A DNA stretch of 64,000 nt, taken from JANSYA01 sp965243385 (GTDB lineage: Bacteria; Spirochaetota; Leptospiria; Leptospirales; Leptonemataceae). The translations under genes were made by a program, and so were the position numbers. Below are positions 17,185-25,289 of this stretch, in pieces. The stretch lies in assembly GCA_965243385.1 (NCBI GenBank), contig CBDEUV010000002.1, positions 124,001 through 188,000 on the forward strand. Direction: 5' to 3'. The notes beneath the pieces are model-generated. The model did no database searches and was not told the DNA's origin. It saw only the letters and a list, made by a program, of their open reading frames with translations. How positions within the stretch are numbered: position 1 is the first letter of the stretch; each line of letters starts with the position of its first letter.

Positions 17185-18708
17185 TTATTTTTTGCGGGCA
17201 TCGAAACGACGCCAGAGAAAATACACCACGAAACCCAGAAGCGCGACCAGCACTCCCAGCAGCGCCTGATCGGCGCCGTTGTCTTTGTATAAAACGGTCC
17301 CGATCAGAATGGCCGCGGTGGCCAGTACGTAGAAGGCCGGAAAGTACGGATAGCCGAGCGCGCGAATCAGCGGTCCTTTGCTTTCCATCTTCGCGATTTC
17401 GTGGTCTTTGCCGTGGCGGAAACGCAATACGAACACCGAACTGATGGTCATCATCGAAAGAAAGACCATCATCAGCGTGGTCAGACTCAGGATCGTATCG
17501 AAGTCGAGAAAGATGATCACCAGACCACAGGCCCACAGGCCCTGAGCCCAGAGACTCCAGGAAGGCGTACCGAATTTTGGATGCAGGTGTTTCGCCCGGG
17601 AAAAGAAAATTCCGTCGCGGCCCATGGCCAGATAGACCCGGCTGCCGGCGAGAATGGTCGTATTCAGCGTGCCCAGAATCAAAAACGCGATCACGAAGCT
17701 CATCAAAATCTTCGCGTCGCCGCCGAAGATCACGCCCATGACTCGCGCCGAAACGTCGCCGGGATTCGGTCCCAGCATTTCCGCGAACGGAATCGTGGCG
17801 AGCAGCACCGTGCAGAATAAAAAATAAACCAGAGCGACGAGGCCCAGCCCCACGATCATCGACAGCGGAATCACTCGCTGCGGATCTTTGATGTCCTCGG
17901 CCAGATACAGAGTCACGTTCCAGCCGGTGTAGGTGAAGAACACCGGGATCATCGCGGCGGCGAAAACGCCGGGGCCGGGAAAACCGCCCGCCCCGTGAAA
18001 GCTCAGATTCGCTTCGAGCGTGTGCCAGGCGGCGGGATCGAAAAAGAGGCCGCGAATTAAAATATAAGTGCCCGCCAGGAGCAGAAAGATCACCGGCGCG
18101 ACGGTCACGATCTTTTGCAGCGTGAGACTGTTGGTAATGCCGCGAATATTGAGCATGGTCAGCGAAAGAATCAGCGCGCAGGCGACCAGGTGTTCGTGAC
18201 GCAGGCGATACTCGAAGAGCTCGAAGTCGACCAGACCGAAGAGCGACCAGGGTTCGACGTCGAAACCGACGATTACAGTTTGCAGCCAGGTACTGTCGCC
18301 GAGAATCGTCGGACCGTTGTAATGCACGACGGCGAACGCCATTACCGCAATGGAGCCGGTGTACGTGAAGATCAAGCTCAGGTAGCCGTAGAGAAACCCC
18401 CAGGGCAGGCCGAAGGTTTTGCGCAAAAAGACGTAATCGCCGCCGGCATGGGGCATCATAATGCCGAGCTCCGCGGACGACATCGCGCCGGCCAGAGCGA
18501 CAATCGCGCCGATCAGCCACATCGCCAGAAAGATCAGCGGCTCCTGGGTGATGCGGGCCACTTCGACGGGGGTGATGAAGATACCGACCCCGATGATATT
18601 GCCCAGGATGATGAAGGTCGCGTCCAGGACTCCGACTCGACGGCGTAGTTCGTTGTTTTGATTCACGTAGGCGGACACAATCGAACCCGGCGGCAGGATG
18701 GAAAGCAA
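17185..18708 (-). CDS. APC-superfamily amino-acid permease
   Basis: About 500 residues with some 12 membrane helices. The N-terminus holds the APC signature: ATFIILGNIIGVGIFITPVE (helix 1 with the unwound GxG), then ALAGAMSSAELGIMMPHAGG and DYVFLRKTFGLPWGFLYGYL, as in LAT-type transporters. The central helix contains FFTYTGWNVTLYLAEDIKDP. Length fits the family (450-510). The longest frame starts at TTG 18708, 15 bases after ruvA, without a clear ribosome binding site; GTG starts about 10 to 15 codons inside are equally possible. Amino-acid uptake or exchange at the inner membrane is a family inference. Confidence 0.9.
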   Translation of the reverse strand: MLSILPPGSIVSAYVNQNNELRRRVGVLDATFIILGNIIGVGIFITPVEVARITQEPLIFLAMWLIGAIVALAGAMSSAELGIMMPHAGGDYVFLRKTFGLPWGFLYGYLSLIFTYTGSIAVMAFAVVHYNGPTILGDSTWLQTVIVGFDVEPWSLFGLVDFELFEYRLRHEHLVACALILSLTMLNIRGITNSLTLQKIVTVAPVIFLLLAGTYILIRGLFFDPAAWHTLEANLSFHGAGGFPGPGVFAAAMIPVFFTYTGWNVTLYLAEDIKDPQRVIPLSMIVGLGLVALVYFLFCTVLLATIPFAEMLGPNPGDVSARVMGVIFGGDAKILMSFVIAFLILGTLNTTILAGSRVYLAMGRDGIFFSRAKHLHPKFGTPSWSLWAQGLWACGLVIIFLDFDTILSLTTLMMVFLSMMTISSVFVLRFRHGKDHEIAKMESKGPLIRALGYPYFPAFYVLATAAILIGTVLYKDNGADQALLGVLVALLGFVVYFLWRRFDARKK

Positions 18709-18723
18709 AACGCGCGTCGGCGA

Positions 18724-19395
18724 TTACAGAATCCGCAGAGCGCGCTCAATCCAGGCGGCGGCGTTCCAGTCCGCGGGATCGCCGTGCTCTTTCGAATCAC
18801 CGGCGGCCTGTTCGCGCAGTTTTTCAATCGCCCCGGCGGCTTCGCTTTCTTTGTATCCGAGCTGGACCAGCGCCTGCACCGCCAGATCTTCCTGTTCGCC
18901 CAGCTCGACCAGCGCGGCGACGGCGCCCTTTTTCGCCGGAACGCCCGCTCCGGCCTGCGCTTCCCCGGCCAAAAGCAGCTTCGACCATTTCTCTTTGCGG
19001 CGATTGACTTCGAAAATCAGCGTTTCCGCGGTCGCCTTGCCGACTCGCGGAATATGGCACAGGGCCTTCACGTCTTTACGCGCGCACAGGTCCAGAAACT
19101 GCGCCGGTTCCAGATGGCTCATCAAGCTCAGTGCGAGGCCCGTACCCAGCCCCTTCACGCTCTGCAGAGCGATGAAGAATTCGCGCTGGGCCGCTTCCTG
19201 GAATCCGAATAGCCGCTGATCGTTTTCGGTAATGTGATGGTAAATCCGCAGACTTGCTTCGCCGCCGACTCCCGCCAGTTGCAGCACCGATTGCACTCGC
19301 AGAGGTACGTGCACTTCGTATTCGACGCCCTGCACGTCCAGATAGACCCGGGCCGCGCCGAAGCGTTGAATGATGCCGCGCAGACCCGCGATCAT
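18724..19395 (-). CDS. ruvA: Holliday junction branch-migration protein RuvA
   Basis: 223 residues. The N-terminal OB-fold begins MIAGLRGIIQRF and contains VQGVEYEVHVPL. Domain II has paired helix-hairpin-helix motifs (FFIALQSVKGLGTGLALSLM and LCHIPRVGKATAETLIFEV). A Gly/Ala-rich linker leads to domain III (ALVELGEQEDLAVQALVQLGYKESEA), which contacts RuvB. The ATG overlaps the ruvC stop (ATGA), so the two are translationally coupled. It forms the tetramer that holds four-way junctions while RuvB drives migration; ruvB is not in this window. Confidence 0.96.
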   Translation of the reverse strand: MIAGLRGIIQRFGAARVYLDVQGVEYEVHVPLRVQSVLQLAGVGGEASLRIYHHITENDQRLFGFQEAAQREFFIALQSVKGLGTGLALSLMSHLEPAQFLDLCARKDVKALCHIPRVGKATAETLIFEVNRRKEKWSKLLLAGEAQAGAGVPAKKGAVAALVELGEQEDLAVQALVQLGYKESEAAGAIEKLREQAAGDSKEHGDPADWNAAAWIERALRIL

Positions 19396-20096
19396 TCCGG
19401 CAAGCCTCCGGGCTTCTCTGAAACTTCAGAACGCTGCGATCGTGCGGCGCCCCGGGAGCGGCGCAGTTCCGATGGAGACGCAGCCTTCGCGGCGGCCTGC
19501 GCTTCCGCCATTGGATTCGGGGCGGCCTGGCCTTCGCGCGCCGGAACGTTCCCGGCATGCAGCGCCCGTGCGATCAAATTCTCTGAACGGGCGTGATAGA
19601 TGCCCGCCACCGCTCCCGCCAGGGCGTCCGCCGCGTCGTCAGGTCGAATGGGTTCGCGAAAGCCAAGCAGTCGTTCGACCATCCGGGTGACTTCCGCTTT
19701 TTTCGCACGGCCGGAACCGGCGATGACCTGCTTGATCGTTCCCGGACCGATTTCGAGGATCGGGCGGCCGCTCGCGCCCACGGCGGCCAGCAAGACCCCC
19801 TGGGCCTGGTAGACGCCGGCGGCGGTCGTCGGGTTCTTCGTGAAAAACAGGCTCTCCATGATGACGTGATCCGGCCCGAATTTTGCGATCACGTCGGTCG
19901 CCTGTTGATAGAGATCGGCCATGCGATCGGCCATGATTCCGCCCGGAAGCGTTTCCAGAACGCCGTAGGCCACCCCGACCAGCCGGGAAGCTTCCCGACC
20001 GGATTCAACGACGCCCCACCCGGTGCGCCCGTAACCGGGATCGAATGCCAGTACTCGCACGCCCCGATACTGCGCGCCGGCCCGCGCATCCGTCAA
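19392..20096 (-). CDS. ruvC: Holliday junction resolvase RuvC
   Basis: The catalytic acids are all visible: the Asp in VLAFDPGYGRTGWGV, the Glu in IMESLFFTKNP and the two Asp in RPDDAADALAGAV, as in the RNase H-fold resolvase. GPGTIKQVIAGSGRAKK is the DNA-binding segment. The C-terminal 60 residues after the core are an Ala/Ser/Arg-rich extension not normal for the family. The longest frame starts at TTG 20096; the GTG at 20060 (VRVLAFDPG) fits the usual start better, but neither has a clear ribosome binding site. It overlaps ruvA by four bases. The enzyme cuts Holliday junctions handed over by RuvAB. Confidence 0.95.
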   Translation of the reverse strand: MTDARAGAQYRGVRVLAFDPGYGRTGWGVVESGREASRLVGVAYGVLETLPGGIMADRMADLYQQATDVIAKFGPDHVIMESLFFTKNPTTAAGVYQAQGVLLAAVGASGRPILEIGPGTIKQVIAGSGRAKKAEVTRMVERLLGFREPIRPDDAADALAGAVAGIYHARSENLIARALHAGNVPAREGQAAPNPMAEAQAAAKAASPSELRRSRGAARSQRSEVSEKPGGLPE

Positions 20097-20143
20097 GGGG
20101 ATTATGTCGCGTCATGAGCCACGGATTTCGGTGATGAGAAGAG

Positions 20144-20292
20144 GCCACCGATGACACTGATTGCACGGATGGCACTGATTGCACGGATGGATGGGATCAG
20201 CCTTTGCCTGGTTACGACTGAGAAAGGGCCGCGCAGCTCGAACTCATTCTACGTGTCTCAAAAAAATCCGTGTCATCCGTGCAATCCGTGGC
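20144..20292. repeat. Single element with inverted CACGGAT-repeat arms
   Basis: The 280-base gap between yebC and ruvC holds a left arm at 20144-20192, in which GATTGCACGGATGG-type units recur, and an inverted right arm at 20265-20292 (AATCCGTGTCATCCGTGCAA...). The arm logic is the same as in the array at 14153-14668, but the internal sequence (about 70 bases) is different. A further GCCACGGATTTC lies at 20118. No gene is seen in the gap. Confidence 0.8.
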
Positions 20293-20376
20293 CCAAAAGA
20301 TCCGCGCCATCAGCGGCCAGAAGAGTCCGCGCAAACCCGGCTCAAACCGATCTGCGCTATCCCGGCCGAATTCGCT

Positions 20377-21132
20377 TTACTCCATCTGAGCGAGCACTTC
20401 GTCCGGCACGTCGAGGTTCGTATAGACGTTCTGCACGTCGTCGTGATCGTCCAGCTGATCGATCAGCTTCATGATCTTGCGGGCCTGATCCGCGTCCGAG
20501 ACGGTGATCTCGGTGCCTTCAATCGGCAGGAAGCGCACGCCCGATTCGTTGTTCTCGACTTCTTTTTCCGCGAGCGTCTCGGCGACTCCCGCGTAATCTT
20601 CGTAGGCCGTAAAGACTTCGTGCGCGTCGGCGTCGCTCTTGATGTCTTCGGCGCCGGCGTCTAACGCCAGTTCCATGATCTCGTCTTCGGAAATCGCCGT
20701 AGCCGGGATATTGATATAACCGCGCAGCTGGAACAGACGCGAAACCGCGTTTTCGTCCGCCAGGGTCGCGTTGTTTTTGTTGATAATGTTTTTGATCTCG
20801 GGCGTGGTGCGATTCTTTTTATCGGTCAGAGCGTCGACGATAATGCCGACCCCGCCCGGCGCGTAAACTTCGTACATGACTTCTTCGTACGTATCCGCGC
20901 CGAGCTCGCCGGTGCCCTTTTTGATCGCCCGCTCGATGCTGTCTTTGGGCATATTCGCGCCGCGTGCTTTGGAAATGGCGATGCGCAGACGGCTGTTGGA
21001 ACCGGGATCCGCGCCGCCCAGCCGCGCGGCGACCATCAGTTCTTTCGAAACCTTCGTAAAGATCTTGCCGCGTTTTTTATCCGCGCCCTCTTTGCGGTGT
21101 TTGATATTGGCCCATTTGGAATGCCCTGCCAT
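20377..21132 (-). CDS. yebC: YebC/PmpR-family protein (TACO1 type)
   Basis: 251 residues, standard length. It starts with the family hallmark MAGHSKWANIKHRKEGADKK and continues with NSRLRIAISKARGANMPKD, ERAIKKGTGEL and YEVYAPGGVGIIVDALTDKK. The C-terminal alpha/beta domain contains DAGAEDI and ends IDQLDDHDDVQNVYTNLDVP. Members are either DNA-binding regulators or relieve ribosome stalling; the sequence cannot separate these roles. It lies upstream of ruvC-ruvA on the same strand, which is a frequent yebC-ruv arrangement, with a repeat element between them. Confidence 0.96.
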   Translation of the reverse strand: MAGHSKWANIKHRKEGADKKRGKIFTKVSKELMVAARLGGADPGSNSRLRIAISKARGANMPKDSIERAIKKGTGELGADTYEEVMYEVYAPGGVGIIVDALTDKKNRTTPEIKNIINKNNATLADENAVSRLFQLRGYINIPATAISEDEIMELALDAGAEDIKSDADAHEVFTAYEDYAGVAETLAEKEVENNESGVRFLPIEGTEITVSDADQARKIMKLIDQLDDHDDVQNVYTNLDVPDEVLAQME

Positions 21133-21217
21133 ATAGGTCGTCCTGCTCCAGAATTATTTCGTCGATCTACGCGCACCTGTCGCCGGTCGCTCTCCGTCGC
21201 GAGAAGCGGCGATCGAA

Positions 21218-21859
21218 TCAATCCTGTCCGTCGAGCACCAGGAGATGCTCCAGATCGGAAACGTCGCCTTCGCCCTGGCGTACCAGATGCGGCGGATCCT
21301 CGGTGCAGTCCACAATGGTCGAAACCTCTTTGGGGCGCACCCCGCCGTCGACCACCGCTTCGACCGCGTTGCCGTGAAGCTCTTCGAGTTCCTCGGGATC
21401 GGTCACGTATTCATCGTCTGTGCTCAGGCTTGAAGAGATCAGGGGGATGTCAAGTCGTTCCATTAACGCGATATGCAGCGGATGGCTCACGATGCGCACC
21501 CCCACTTCTTTTTTACGACCCAGGCCGCGGCGATCGACGTGGCGGTTGGCGCGCAGGATAAACGTATAGGGTCCCGGGGTGTGCGCCTTCATGAAACGAA
21601 ACACCGGATTGGGAATATTGACGGCGTAGTGACTCGCCATGGCCACGTCCCGGCACAATAAACTCAGCGCCCGTTTCTCCGGCAGGTTTTTCAGGCGATA
21701 GATTTCGTTAATGGCCCGCGGGCTGTCGAGCGAAGCCACGAAGGCGTAGGCCGTGTCCGTCGGCAGAATGTACAGGCCGCCGCGCGAAAGGCCGTCGACC
21801 AGTTGTTGCACGAGCCGCGGCTCGGGATTCGTCGGATGCACGGAAATCAACATACCCAC
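21218..21859 (-). CDS. Sua5/YciO/YrdC-family protein (threonylcarbamoyl-AMP synthase-like)
   Basis: 213 residues with the YrdC fold signatures: GLYILPTDTAYAFVASLDSP, IYRLKNLPEKRALSLLCRD, HTPGPYTFILRANRHV and a final SSLSTDDEYVTDPEEL. YrdC domains make threonylcarbamoyl-AMP for tRNA t6A modification. The sequence KNLPEKRALSLLCRD and the overall length resemble the YciO branch, whose activity is weaker or uncertain, so tsaC is not assigned. Met1 and Met3 are both possible starts. It lies 48 bases past the cysteine-rich gene on the same strand and may be part of that unit. Confidence 0.88.
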   Translation of the reverse strand: MGMLISVHPTNPEPRLVQQLVDGLSRGGLYILPTDTAYAFVASLDSPRAINEIYRLKNLPEKRALSLLCRDVAMASHYAVNIPNPVFRFMKAHTPGPYTFILRANRHVDRRGLGRKKEVGVRIVSHPLHIALMERLDIPLISSSLSTDDEYVTDPEELEELHGNAVEAVVDGGVRPKEVSTIVDCTEDPPHLVRQGEGDVSDLEHLLVLDGQD

Positions 21860-21907
21860 CCGGCCTCTTGATTCGAGGATCTTCGATTTGTTTTTTGATT
21901 CAACACC

Positions 21908-22816
21908 TTACTCGGAACTCCGTCGGGCGGCTTCTGGGGCGCTGGTCGCCCCGGACAGCTTTTCAAGAAGCTCGCGCGCGCTCTCGACGCTGCTATCGTT
22001 CGCGTCGCCCATTGCATTCGCGCCGTCCGTGTCCACCAGCAACGCCCGCAGCTCCGCCAGCGCATCCGAATGCCGCTGCAATTCGACCTCGAACGAAGTC
22101 ACGCGTCGGGACGCCGGGGTCGCGAGCCGCAAAAGTGCGAGTCGAAAAAAAGCGGAGAGCGGCGAGTGCCCGGCCTCCCCGGGACGCCGACCATTTTCGA
22201 ACAATGCCAGCAGCTCTTCGGGCGATCTGGCAAGCGCCTGCTCCAGCAGCGCCGGCAGCAGGCCCGGCAAGCGCTCCAGGAATGCGAAGAGCGGCAGGTC
22301 CGCCATCAAGCGCGCATAGATTTCGGATGCTTCCGACTCCGGAACCCGCATTCGGCCGAAGCAGCGCGCGAGCAGCCGACTGTAGCGCTGCTGCGGGTCC
22401 TGGTCTTTGTTGCGGCAGTCGTAGGCCTGGCAAATCGAAGCGCCGTAAAACGAAAAATTCTGGGTGTGAGCGAGCCCGGTGCGGGCCGGATGCGCCAGGC
22501 AGCCCGTGCGCCCTCGATCAGCACTCCCGTCGGACTCGTCCAGCAAACCGAAAAACGGACACACGTAGATTTCGTTATTATGGCGCGGAATGTCTTTTTC
22601 GGCGGCCTCCCGGCGCGCGCGATAGGCGACGAAGCTCGCAGCGTCCGTAAAACGCACCGCGGCGAAATCGCGGGTGCGCTCCGCCAGGAGCCGCGCTCTG
22701 GCCTGCGCTTCGCCGGCCTCCGGATCGGAACCCGCCCCGCGAAAATCGAGATTGAATACGCCGCAACAGGCGCCGCAGGAAACGCCCGCTTCACGCTGAC
22801 AGGCAGAGGCGGTCAC
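21908..22816 (-). CDS. Cysteine-rich putative metal-cluster protein coupled to the CHAT gene
   Basis: 302 residues from GTG 22816. This start is chosen because its GTGA overlaps the stop of the CHAT gene, while the longer frame just reads through that gene. The N-terminus has CQREAGVSCGACCGVFN (Cys 6, 14, 17, 18), then CPFFGLLDE near 84, GCLAHPARTG near 104 and ICQAYDCRNKD near 128-133. The clustered Cys pattern resembles YkgJ-type Zn/Fe-binding proteins, but I cannot assign the family with certainty. The remaining 160 residues are helical, rich in Leu, Ala and Arg, without Cys. No signal peptide is present. Translational coupling implies equimolar production with the CHAT protein. Confidence 0.75.
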   Translation of the reverse strand: MTASACQREAGVSCGACCGVFNLDFRGAGSDPEAGEAQARARLLAERTRDFAAVRFTDAASFVAYRARREAAEKDIPRHNNEIYVCPFFGLLDESDGSADRGRTGCLAHPARTGLAHTQNFSFYGASICQAYDCRNKDQDPQQRYSRLLARCFGRMRVPESEASEIYARLMADLPLFAFLERLPGLLPALLEQALARSPEELLALFENGRRPGEAGHSPLSAFFRLALLRLATPASRRVTSFEVELQRHSDALAELRALLVDTDGANAMGDANDSSVESARELLEKLSGATSAPEAARRSSE

Positions 22817-24783
22817 GGCCTGATATCCGAGTGTTCGCCGGCCTCGCGAGTTTCGAGGGCGAGCGGCGCGAGAATTGCGCGCTCCGTTTCGGAATCGTAG
22901 TCCATGCTGTCTTCGAGCGAAAACAAAATCTTGCGGCTGCTGTTGTAAAAGCATACCCGGTTCGCGTTCTCCTGAATGAGAGAACGCAGTTGCGTATCTT
23001 CGAATTCCGCGGGCAGCACCTGAATATTCCGATGCTCGATGCCGTTCAGGAGACGGGCCCGGCCACTTTCGCCTTCCAGGTATACGATTTGATAGCGACC
23101 GAGGGGCGCCAGGTCGAAGAGCAGGTTGTCGATGAAATAGTGATAGGTCACGATGTACGAATCGAAATAGTCTTCGCCCAGCCGGCCGCTGGCCCAGGCT
23201 TCGCGCGCGTCCAGAAATTTATCGATCGTATCGCGGTGCAGATACATGCATTCCAGCAGGCGACCGGGCGAGACTTCCATATTCAGCGATCTGAGGCGGC
23301 CCATCGCCGCATACACCAGGTCCACGTATTCGCGCAGCTGCGGCGGGCGCTCCGGATCAGGGGCGTCGACCTTAACATTCAGATAATTTGCATTACCGAA
23401 AATCAGCGCGCCGATCACCCGCATGATATTTTCGAAGACTTTCCATAGGCTCTCCAGACTGAGCGCGGGCTCCTCGCCCCCTTCGGTCAACTCCAGAAAG
23501 CGGCTGTATTCGAAAGCGATGTCGTATGGATAACTCTCGAGCACGCTGCGGGCGTGCAAAACATTGCGCGACGCGTCGAAACTGCGACGGCCGCCCTGGC
23601 GATAGATCCGCGACATGGGATTGCCGTGCAGTGAGTAGCGCGCCCAGGTGAGATCGGAGGATTCGTACATGCGCCGGGCCGAACGGCGGGCTTCATAGAG
23701 CGCTTCGCCGACCGAACGCTCTTCGAAAATGCTGCGATAAAACTGCAGGGCGAATTCAAAAGTACGAATATTATCGCTGATTTCCCAGTTCGTGCCGACG
23801 TAGGTGTGAATTCCCGCGCGCAAAAATGCCCCGGCCAGATCGTTGAATACATTGCCGCCGGGCTGCTGGAAATCCGCCGGCCCGTCTCCGGCCGTCCCCG
23901 TCGCCTCCGCTGGAGTCGCTGCTTCGCCGGAAAACTGAGCGCCGGCTTCGTCAGGAGCCAGGCCTCCGTCGGCGGATTGTCCCGCGGCGAAGCTCAGACA
24001 GCTGTTCGCGAACACCAGATCCGGAACCACTCCCGCTTTTTCGATTTCCCGGGCGCGCAGGACCTTACCGTCCGCCAGCAACCAGCCGCTCTCCTGCTGG
24101 TCTTTACTGTAGTACATGTGGCCGGCGTAGTGAATGATATCCCGGTCTTTGATCGCGTTCAACAAACTCAGCTTCGTGATCCGCCGGCCGGACAGAAATT
24201 GAACGTCCAGACGGTCGGGGCTGACCTCGGCGTTCAGCGATTCGAAGAGCCCCTCGCCTTCGGTGCGGGCCCACTCCAGATCCTCGGTCGGGTCGGCGAT
24301 AATCAGCATCTTCAGGCGATCGCGTTCGCTGCGGGTCGAGTCGCGCCAGTAGCCCGCGATATTCTTACCCAGAAAGAATTTGTCCGCCAGAAAGCACTGC
24401 CCGGTATGCAGAATTTCCCAGGGTATATCGCGCAGGCGATGGTCGACGTGCAGAAACAAAAACGATTCGCGGGCGGCCCGCAGGCGCTCCTGGATTTGTT
24501 CCGGGAAAAACTGCAAAAAGAAGGTTTCCCCCATGCGGCGAAGTTCGCCCGAAACGTCGACGGATGCGGCTCCCGATCGCGCGGCCGGGCCCGGGGCGGC
24601 GCCGCCGGCTTCGAAGCTGTTGGCGATCCGGCTGAGGCGCTCGGTTTCCTGTAAGAATTCCTGGATGAGATCGTCGTCGACCCGGGTCTGCAGATGCGTA
24701 TCCCGGGAGGGCAGCCGCCCCTGGACCATATTAAAAACGTTCGTTGAGTTTACGCGATCGATGATAATGCTGAAAAAGTCCAT
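22813..24783 (-). CDS. CHAT-domain (caspase-like) protein
   Basis: About 656 residues from ATG 24783 (MDFFSIIIDRVNSTNVFN); the longer frame from 24858 is not preferred. Residues 1-110 are a small alpha/beta region with a helix. A CHAT domain then spans about 110-400: the basic His in DIIHYAGHMYYSKDQ (218-222), the nucleophile Cys in VFANSCLSFAAG (near 261), then AGIHTYVGTNWEISD and YARYSLHGNP-like end blocks (ARYSLHGNPMSRIY). An acidic and Gly-rich loop of about 40 residues follows the Cys. The C-terminal 250 residues are unknown, with no membrane segment. CHAT proteins are caspase-like proteases or pseudo-enzymes in regulated proteolysis and defence. Both catalytic residues are present here, so activity is likely. 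The bases just before the ATG are CTCCTCCT, which is not a ribosome binding site. Confidence 0.87.
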   Translation of the reverse strand: MDFFSIIIDRVNSTNVFNMVQGRLPSRDTHLQTRVDDDLIQEFLQETERLSRIANSFEAGGAAPGPAARSGAASVDVSGELRRMGETFFLQFFPEQIQERLRAARESFLFLHVDHRLRDIPWEILHTGQCFLADKFFLGKNIAGYWRDSTRSERDRLKMLIIADPTEDLEWARTEGEGLFESLNAEVSPDRLDVQFLSGRRITKLSLLNAIKDRDIIHYAGHMYYSKDQQESGWLLADGKVLRAREIEKAGVVPDLVFANSCLSFAAGQSADGGLAPDEAGAQFSGEAATPAEATGTAGDGPADFQQPGGNVFNDLAGAFLRAGIHTYVGTNWEISDNIRTFEFALQFYRSIFEERSVGEALYEARRSARRMYESSDLTWARYSLHGNPMSRIYRQGGRRSFDASRNVLHARSVLESYPYDIAFEYSRFLELTEGGEEPALSLESLWKVFENIMRVIGALIFGNANYLNVKVDAPDPERPPQLREYVDLVYAAMGRLRSLNMEVSPGRLLECMYLHRDTIDKFLDAREAWASGRLGEDYFDSYIVTYHYFIDNLLFDLAPLGRYQIVYLEGESGRARLLNGIEHRNIQVLPAEFEDTQLRSLIQENANRVCFYNSSRKILFSLEDSMDYDSETERAILAPLALETREAGEHSDIRP

Positions 24784-24911
24784 AGGAGGAGCGGATTTCC
24801 AAAAAAAGCGGACCCGGCGCGACTGTTGTAATGGACAGCATGCGCGCATCCCGTCCATTACATTTTGCAGCCCGCCCGCGGGCCTGTTTCGCTCATTGAA
24901 ATTTCAGCCAG

Positions 24912-25229
24912 ATGTCGTCGCCCCCCGCTATCATCCGTAGATACCAGATTACCGGCCGCGTCCAGGGCGTCGGCTTTCGCGCCTTCGTGCGAAACTCGGC
25001 TCGCGGGCTGCGGCTGCGGGGAACCGTTCGCAATCTGGCGGACGGCTCAGTGGAGTGCGTCGCAGCTTTCGAATCCAGCGCAAGCGGTGATCATCAGGAA
25101 AACCTCATCCGGGACTTCGAGGCCCGCCTGCGCAAAGGCCCGCCCTACAGCCGCGTGGACGGCGTGCAATCCGAGGACCTCGCGGCGGCCTTCGCCCATG
25201 AGCTGCCTCCGGGATTCGAAATCATTTGA
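24912..25229 (+). CDS. acyP: Acylphosphatase
   Basis: 105 residues, full length for the family. The active-site loop is GRVQGVGFRAFVRNSA (Arg in VGFR binds the phosphate), and the catalytic Asn is in GTVRNLADGSVECVA. The fold ends with VDGVQSEDL. It hydrolyses acyl phosphates such as acetyl or carbamoyl phosphate in the cytoplasm. It is divergent from the CHAT gene across 128 bases that must hold both promoters, and lies 60 bases before the sigma-54 activator gene. Confidence 0.94.
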   Translation: MSSPPAIIRRYQITGRVQGVGFRAFVRNSARGLRLRGTVRNLADGSVECVAAFESSASGDHQENLIRDFEARLRKGPPYSRVDGVQSEDLAAAFAHELPPGFEII

Positions 25230-25289
25230 AGCACAACGGTTTTATCATTTAATCCCGGCGGGCCGGACGACAGAAGACTTTCGCACAGC

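Noticed and set aside
22817..22954. 46-codon N-terminal extension of the cysteine-rich protein
   Set aside because: It lies inside the CHAT coding frame, while a GTG at 22816 overlaps the CHAT stop in the usual coupling manner.
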